Positions 14,418-18,729 of a stretch of 18,729 nt of DNA are shown one piece after another (position 1 is the first letter of the stretch; each line of letters begins with the position of its first letter). This DNA comes from JBDRGD01 sp043818095 (GTDB taxonomy: Bacteria; Chloroflexota; Dehalococcoidia; Dehalococcoidales; RBG-16-60-22): the NCBI GenBank assembly GCA_043818095.1, contig JBDRGD010000149.1:1-18729 (forward strand). The letters run 5' to 3'. A program made the translations under genes and the position numbers. The notes under the pieces are model-generated. The model saw only the letters and a list, made by a program, of their open reading frames with translations, was not told where the DNA came from and did not search any database.

Positions 14418-14702
14418 ATGATGCCAACCAGGCGTGTACCCCAGCGCACCTGCGTCACCTGCCGCCAGGTAAAGCCGAAACGGGAGCTGGTCCGCATCGT
14501 ACGCACACCGGAAGGAAACGTTGAGATTGACCGCAGCGGGAAAAAACCCGGGAGGGGCGCTTACCTGTGCCTTTCCCCGGAGTGCTGGCAGGCGGGGCTT
14601 AAAGCCAGGCGACTCGCCGGCGCCCTGCACGGCGAACCGACGACCGCTAACCTGGAAAAACTCAGCGCCGAGGCAAGAGACCTCTTAGAAGGAGACCACT
14701 AG
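14418..14702 (+). CDS. ylxR: YlxR/RnpM family RNA-binding protein
   Basis: 94 residues, the usual size for this nusA-infB linker gene. It begins with R-x-V-P-Q-R-T-C-V-T-C-R (Cys12, Cys15) and has the conserved G-R-G-A-Y-L-C with Cys51 and Cys56, the hallmark of DUF448. In Bacillus the protein has been described as a modulator of RNase P (RnpM); a role in RNA binding is expected. The ATG at 14418 is three bases after the nusA stop; a second ATG at 14421 is equally possible. Its TAG shares one base with the infB GTG. Confidence 0.95.
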   Translation: MMPTRRVPQRTCVTCRQVKPKRELVRIVRTPEGNVEIDRSGKKPGRGAYLCLSPECWQAGLKARRLAGALHGEPTTANLEKLSAEARDLLEGDH

Positions 14703-16531
14703 TGGCGAAAACCGGCAAGCCGGAAGAAATCACTGAGGCGAAGACGGAGAAGGCCGAGGCTGCTCCCGCCGCCGCCAAAGAGCGCCCGATGGAGCTCCCC
14801 CATTCCCTCATGGTACGGGAATTAGCGGAGAAGCTGCAGATCAATCCCATCGAAGTCATCAAGAACCTGATGCGCCAGGGTATCATGGCGAACATCAACC
14901 AGGTCATCGATTTTGACGCCGCCGCGGCGATTGTCGGCCTTTACGGTTTCAGCCCGCGCCTCAAGCCCCACGCCGCCGAGCGGGAGAGCGCTCTTGCCGA
15001 GATGCGGAAGCACAAGCTGGTCAAAGAAAAAGCGGCGGGGAACCTCCAGCCGCGCCCGCCGGTGGTCACCGTGATGGGTCACGTGGACCACGGTAAGACC
15101 CGCCTGCTCGATGCCATCCGCAAGACCAACGTCATGGACACGGAAGCCGGCGCCATCACCCAGCACATCGGCGCTTACCAGGTGACCGTTAACGACCAGA
15201 AAATCACCTTCCTGGACACGCCGGGACACGAGGCGTTTACCGCCATGCGGGCGCACGGAGCGCAGATTACGGACATCATCATCCTGGTGGTCGCCGCGGA
15301 TGACGGCGTCATGCCGCAGACCCTGGAGGCTATCAGCCATGCCCGCGCCGCCGGGGTGCCCCTGGTCGTGGCCGTCAACAAGATAGATAAGGCCAACGCC
15401 AACCCCGACAAGGTAAAACAGCAGCTTGCTGACGCGGGGCTGGTCATTGAGGAGTGGGGCGGTGATACCGTCAGCGTGCCTATTTCCGCCAAGGAAAATA
15501 TCGGCATCCCGGAGCTGCTGGAAAACCTGCTCCTCGTCGCGGAGCTGGAAGATTTGAAGGCGGACCCCACCGTTCCCGCCACCGGCGTGGTCATTGAGGC
15601 GGAGATGGACAAGTCCCGGGGACCGCTGGCCACGGTGCTCGTCCAGAGCGGCACCCTGAAAACGGGAGATACCGTGGCGGTGGGCACCACCTGGGGCAGG
15701 GTCCGGGCCATGTTCAACGACCTGGGGAAACAGGTCCGCAAGACGGAGCCCGCCACGCCCGCCGCGATCATCGGTCTGGGCAGCGTCCCCCAGGTGGGTG
15801 ACATTTTAACCGCCGTCGACAACGAGCGTGACGCCCAGTCCCTGGTGGAGAAACGCAAGGAGGAGATGGAGCAGGGCAGAGCCGCCGTCAGCCTCAGTAA
15901 TATCTACGACCAGATTAACGCCGGCAGAGTCCAGGAGCTTAACGTCATCCTGAAAACGGACGTCCGCGGCAGCATTGACCCCATCCGCGCCTCCCTGGAA
16001 AAGCTGGGAGGGGAAGAGGTACAGGTCAGAATCATCCATGCCAGCACCGGCAACATTACCGAGACCGATGTCAACCTGGCGATCGCCTCTCAGGGGCTCA
16101 TCATCGGCTTTAACGTCACCGCCGACGAGGGCGCCCGGCGGCTCGCCTCTACTCAGCGGGTGGATATCCGCTTTTACGATGTGATTTACAGCCTCATCGA
16201 TGACGTCGCCAAGGCGCTCAAGGGCATGCTGGCACCGACGTTTGTCGAGGTAATCGAAGGCAAGGCCGAGGTCCGCGCGGTCTTCCCCGCCGGCAAGAGC
16301 AAGGTCGCCGGTTCCTATATCACCGAAGGCAAAGCGAAGCGCAATGCCTCGGTCAGGGTCCGGCGCGGGGACAAGGTCCTGGTGGACAGCACCGTCAGCA
16401 GCCTGAAACGGTTCAAGGACGATGTCCGCGAGGTAGCTACCGGCTACGAGTGCGGCATCGGCGTCAAGGACTTCAACGACTTCGAGGTCGGCGATATCCT
16501 TGAGTTTTACACTACCCAGGAACAGAAATAA
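14702..16531 (+). CDS. infB: translation initiation factor IF-2
   Basis: 609 residues, a compact IF-2 with a short N-terminal region: about 30 Ala/Glu/Lys-rich residues, then the IF2_N domain. It delivers initiator tRNA to the 30S subunit and promotes subunit joining. GTPase motifs are G-H-V-D-H-G-K-T at 126-133, D-T-P-G-H-E-A-F, N-K-I-D and S-A-K-E-N. Domains II, III and the C-terminal fMet-tRNA-binding domain follow, ending in E-V-G-D-I-L-E-F-Y. The GTG start at 14702 overlaps the last base of the ylxR stop and has GGAG seven bases upstream, so translation is coupled. Confidence 0.98.
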   Translation: MAKTGKPEEITEAKTEKAEAAPAAAKERPMELPHSLMVRELAEKLQINPIEVIKNLMRQGIMANINQVIDFDAAAAIVGLYGFSPRLKPHAAERESALAEMRKHKLVKEKAAGNLQPRPPVVTVMGHVDHGKTRLLDAIRKTNVMDTEAGAITQHIGAYQVTVNDQKITFLDTPGHEAFTAMRAHGAQITDIIILVVAADDGVMPQTLEAISHARAAGVPLVVAVNKIDKANANPDKVKQQLADAGLVIEEWGGDTVSVPISAKENIGIPELLENLLLVAELEDLKADPTVPATGVVIEAEMDKSRGPLATVLVQSGTLKTGDTVAVGTTWGRVRAMFNDLGKQVRKTEPATPAAIIGLGSVPQVGDILTAVDNERDAQSLVEKRKEEMEQGRAAVSLSNIYDQINAGRVQELNVILKTDVRGSIDPIRASLEKLGGEEVQVRIIHASTGNITETDVNLAIASQGLIIGFNVTADEGARRLASTQRVDIRFYDVIYSLIDDVAKALKGMLAPTFVEVIEGKAEVRAVFPAGKSKVAGSYITEGKAKRNASVRVRRGDKVLVDSTVSSLKRFKDDVREVATGYECGIGVKDFNDFEVGDILEFYTTQEQK

Positions 16532-16551
16532 GTCCCGGCGGTCCTGCTACC

Positions 16552-16905
16552 ATGTCATATCGCATCCAGAAGATTAACAGTCTGATACGCCAGGAAATCA
16601 GCGATTTGCTCCAGCTGCACATTAAGGACCCCCGGCTGGGCAGCTTTATCGCGATTACCGAGGTGGACACCGCCTCGGACCTGAAGCATGCCAGGATATT
16701 CGTCAGCTTCCTCGGGTCGGACGAGGAGAGAGACGAGGCCCTCAAGGCGCTGACGGGCGCCTCCGGGTTCATCCGCCGGGAGCTGGCACAGCGCATCAGG
16801 ATACGCACCATCCCGGAGCTGAGCTTCCACTGGGACAACTCTATCGAGCAGGGCGACCGTATCCTGCGCCTTATCGACCAGGTCAACTCGGATACGGAAG
16901 GCTGA
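16552..16905 (+). CDS. rbfA: ribosome-binding factor A
   Basis: 117 residues, typical size. RbfA binds the maturing 30S subunit and helps 16S rRNA 5'-end processing and cold adaptation. The KH-like fold is visible from the N-terminal helix R-I-Q-K-I-N-S-L-I-R-Q-E-I and the strands I-K-D-P-R-L-G and I-T-E-V-D-T, then A-R-I-F-V-S. The conserved I-P-E-L-S-F segment followed by D-N-S-I-E-x-G-D is at the C-terminus. The ATG at 16552 is 20 bases after infB, with only a poor ribosome site, so it may depend on translation from infB. Confidence 0.97.
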   Translation: MSYRIQKINSLIRQEISDLLQLHIKDPRLGSFIAITEVDTASDLKHARIFVSFLGSDEERDEALKALTGASGFIRRELAQRIRIRTIPELSFHWDNSIEQGDRILRLIDQVNSDTEG

Positions 16906-16930
16906 CACCCTGTCATGCCGCGGGAGTCCG

Positions 16931-17857
16931 GTGGAAGGCATTCTTAATATCGACAAGCCCCGTGATGAGACCTCTTTTCGCACCGTTTCCCGGATTAAAC
17001 GCCTGACGGGGGCAAAGCGCGCCGGCCATGCGGGCACTCTCGACCCCGCCGCCACGGGCGTTCTCCCCATCTGCCTGGGGCAGGCGACCCGCGTCGTCGA
17101 ATACCTGATGGACGCCACCAAGACCTACCGCGCCCGACTGGAGCTGGGCGCCACCAGCGATACCTATGACGCCACCGGCGATGTCATACGCCAGCCTGTC
17201 CCGGGAGACATCACGCGGGAAGCCGCCGAAGCGGCGCTGGACCCCTTCCGGGGGGCCATCCGGCAAACGCCGCCCATGTTCAGCGCGGTCAAGCACCAGG
17301 GCCAACCCCTTTACCGCCTGGCCCGTGCCGGCATCGAGGTGCCCCGCCGGACCCGCGCCGTCCGCATCGACCGCCTGGAGATTGCGGAGTGGCAGCCGCC
17401 CCTGCTCACGATTGAGGTGGACTGCAGCAAGGGCACCTACATCCGGTCGCTGGCGCATGACTTCGGCCAGGCCCTGGGCTGCGGGGCAATCCTGGCGGAC
17501 CTTGTTCGCCTGCGCTGCGGTATTTTCCGGATTGAGGACGCCCTGTCTCCGGACGAGGTGGCGGAAGCCTGCCTCCGCGGTGACCTGCCGTCCCGGCTTT
17601 ACCCGGCGGACAGCGTGCTCCAGTCCTGGCGCGCCGTCTCCGTCAGCGAGGAGACCGCCGCCGCCCTGCAGAAGGGGCAGTCCGTCAGTCTCCCGGAGAC
17701 CTCCCCGCCCTCCGGGGACGAGCCGCCGTTTCTCCGCGCCTACCACCCGGCGGGGTTCTTCCTCGCGGTCCTCAGCCATGTCCCCGGGACGGAGACGTGG
17801 CACCCCGTGAAGGTCTTTCACCCCCCGGAGACGGTGGGGGAATGCGGGCCAGAGTAA
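16931..17857 (+). CDS. truB: tRNA pseudouridine(55) synthase TruB
   Basis: 308 residues. TruB converts U55 to pseudouridine in the T-loop of tRNAs. It begins G-I-L-N-I-D-K-P, has the catalytic loop H-A-G-T-L-D-P-A-A-T-G with Asp38, then the K-T-Y-x-A-x-L-x-L-G and C-S-K-G-T-Y-I-R-S-L segments typical of the family. The C-terminal part is less conserved, consistent with the variable PUA-like region. The start is the GTG at 16931, four bases after GGGAG; no ATG gives the conserved N-terminus. It follows rbfA by 25 bases and closes the nusA operon. The DHH phosphoesterase gene (nrnA), often found between rbfA and truB, is absent. Confidence 0.96.
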   Translation: MEGILNIDKPRDETSFRTVSRIKRLTGAKRAGHAGTLDPAATGVLPICLGQATRVVEYLMDATKTYRARLELGATSDTYDATGDVIRQPVPGDITREAAEAALDPFRGAIRQTPPMFSAVKHQGQPLYRLARAGIEVPRRTRAVRIDRLEIAEWQPPLLTIEVDCSKGTYIRSLAHDFGQALGCGAILADLVRLRCGIFRIEDALSPDEVAEACLRGDLPSRLYPADSVLQSWRAVSVSEETAAALQKGQSVSLPETSPPSGDEPPFLRAYHPAGFFLAVLSHVPGTETWHPVKVFHPPETVGECGPE

Positions 17858-17902
17858 CTTTACATAAGTATGCTCTTGCTTTTCGGGCACTACCTCAACG
17901 TG

Positions 17903-17931
17903 GCACTGCGGGTGTATTGAACCTGCCGTGC
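17903..17931 (+). terminator. imperfect hairpin after truB, possible transcript end
   Basis: GCAC (17903-17906) and GCGGGT (17908-17913) can pair with ACCTGC (17921-17926) and GTGC (17928-17931) around a 7-base loop, with one mismatch and one G-U pair. It lies 46 bases after the truB stop and just before the ino1 promoter. There is no T-run after it, so intrinsic termination is doubtful; it may instead protect an mRNA end. Confidence 0.3.
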
Positions 17932-17941
17932 AAGCTACATC

Positions 17942-17970
17942 TTGACAGCCTGCGCCTAAAGAGGTATAGT
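17942..17970 (+). promoter_or_regulatory. near-consensus sigma-70 promoter for ino1
   Basis: A perfect TTGACA at 17942-17947 and TATAGT at 17965-17970 are separated by exactly 17 bases. This is the strongest promoter match in the window. Transcription should start about 17977, leaving an approximately 114-base leader before ino1. Confidence 0.8.
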
Positions 17971-17974
17971 TCAA

Positions 17975-18090
17975 CCGGCGTATTAAGCCGGAAGATGATT
18001 TTTAAGACCTGACCGCTCGTCACCCCAGGATAAAGCCACGGTGGGGAGTGGGCGGGCTTGATACTGTCCGCGAAGAAAGGGGAGGACCGC
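17975..18090 (+). promoter_or_regulatory. long, possibly structured 5' leader of ino1
   Basis: The leader can form small hairpins: CCGGC 17975-17979 with GCCGG 17987-17991, CCCCA with TGGGG around 18022-18045, and GCGGGC 18052-18057 with GTCCGC 18066-18071 (one G-U pair). The first overlaps the predicted transcription start, so it may not be fully transcribed. A strong AGGGGAGG ribosome site follows just before the ATG. I recognise no known riboswitch class. A leader this long before a biosynthetic gene leaves room for regulation, but function is not shown. Confidence 0.3.
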
Positions 18091-18729
18091 ATGGGGAAAA
18101 TCAACGTAGCGATTATTGGCGTGGGCAACTGCGCTTCATCGCTGGTGCAGGGCGTCCATTTTTACCGGAACGCCAAAGATGACGAGTTCGTGCCCGGGCT
18201 GATGCACGTCAACCTGGGCGGTTACCATATCAGCGACATCAACTTCACCGCCGCCATCGACATCGACAAGAACAAGGTGGGCAAGGACCTTTCCCAGGCA
18301 ATCTTCACCGCGCCCAACAACACCTTCAAGTTCTGCGATGTCCCCCACGCCGGGGTGAAGGTGGAGCGGGGGATGACGCATGACGGACTGGGCAAATACC
18401 TGTCGCAAATCATCCAGAAGGCGCCCGGGCCCACCGCGGATATCGTCAAAATCCTGAAAGAGACCAAGACGGACGTCGTGCTCAACTACCTGCCCGTGGG
18501 CAGCGAGGAAGCCACCAAGTGGTACATCGAGCAGATACTGGCGGCCGGCTGCGGCTTCATCAACTGTATTCCGGTCTTCATCGCCAAGGAGAAATACTGG
18601 CAGAAGCGCTTCGCGGAGAAGGGTCTACCGGTCATCGGCGACGACATCAAGTCGCAGGTCGGCGCCACCATTACCCACCGCGTCCTCACCCGGCTTTTCC
18701 GGGACCGCGGCGTTAAGCTGGAGCGCACC
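18091..18729 (+). CDS. ino1: inositol-1-phosphate (inositol-3-phosphate) synthase, partial
   Basis: The first 213 residues are visible; the gene runs off the right edge (family members are about 360-390 residues). The enzyme converts glucose-6-phosphate to myo-inositol 1-phosphate (numbered 3-phosphate in other nomenclature) using NAD. The N-terminal Rossmann motif I-G-V-G-N-C-A-S-S-L is of the mycobacterial/archaeal type. The conserved F-I-N-C-I-P segment and the D-D-I-K-S-Q-V-G-A-T motif, which belongs to the active site, are both present. The ATG at 18091 follows AGGGGAGG by five bases. It has its own promoter and is separate from the nusA operon. The product is the substrate of inositol monophosphatase, a member of which is encoded at the left of the window, so myo-inositol for lipids or solutes is the likely output. 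Confidence 0.95.
   Translation, partial: MGKINVAIIGVGNCASSLVQGVHFYRNAKDDEFVPGLMHVNLGGYHISDINFTAAIDIDKNKVGKDLSQAIFTAPNNTFKFCDVPHAGVKVERGMTHDGLGKYLSQIIQKAPGPTADIVKILKETKTDVVLNYLPVGSEEATKWYIEQILAAGCGFINCIPVFIAKEKYWQKRFAEKGLPVIGDDIKSQVGATITHRVLTRLFRDRGVKLERT

Noticed and set aside
12906..14630. Minus-strand open frame of 574 codons opposite nusA and ylxR
   Set aside because: It covers two well-supported + strand genes and their boundary; no domain is recognisable.

Overview
The window reads as a high-G+C bacterial chromosome segment, most likely Chloroflexota of the Dehalococcoidia type. That assignment is an inference from gene content and was not searched: a DnaD-domain protein beside DnaB, a lone 2-hydroxyacyl-CoA dehydratase activase, a tungsten-type aldehyde:ferredoxin oxidoreductase (AOR), a family III CoA-transferase tail and a mycobacterial/archaeal-type inositol-phosphate synthase. 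Nearly everything is housekeeping coding sequence.

Layout. (1) 1-142 is the 3' end of a CaiB/BaiF-type CoA-transferase on the + strand. (2) 143-1270 is a visibly AT-richer patch with one membrane-anchored alpha/beta hydrolase on the minus strand and a perfect 14-bp inverted repeat upstream of it. (3) 1271-12737 is an almost unbroken minus-strand gene train. In transcription order it runs: M20 amidohydrolase, dehydratase activase, plsX, trxA, trxB, then (after an 80-bp gap with an extended -10 promoter) rplI, dnaB, a DnaD-like protein, a DnaC/DnaI-like helicase loader with two complete AAA+ domains, AOR and inositol monophosphatase. Most junctions overlap or are nearly abutting. (4) 12738-12941 is a divergent promoter region. 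(5) 12942-17857 is the classic translation/transcription cluster nusA-ylxR-infB-rbfA-truB on the + strand. (6) 17858-18090 holds a near-consensus promoter and a possibly structured leader for (7) ino1 at 18091, cut by the window end.

How the genes fit together. rplI-dnaB-dnaD-loader looks like a self-contained replication-restart/helicase-loading unit resembling the Firmicutes DnaD-DnaI-helicase system. Its striking point is that the loader is an internally duplicated AAA+ protein with both P-loops intact and one N-terminal zinc finger. The trxA/trxB pair supplies reducing power next to plsX and an oxygen-sensitive activase. ino1 and the monophosphatase, at opposite ends of the window, catalyse consecutive steps of myo-inositol synthesis, although a monophosphatase of this family could act on other substrates.

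Items most worth a second look: the tandem-AAA+ loader; its 80-nt out-of-phase overlap with the DnaD-like gene; the 102-bp tandem repeats that add a charged tail to ribosomal protein L9; a terminator-like hairpin between the nusA promoter and its start codon; the stand-alone activase carrying a cysteine module; and the AT-rich hydrolase patch.
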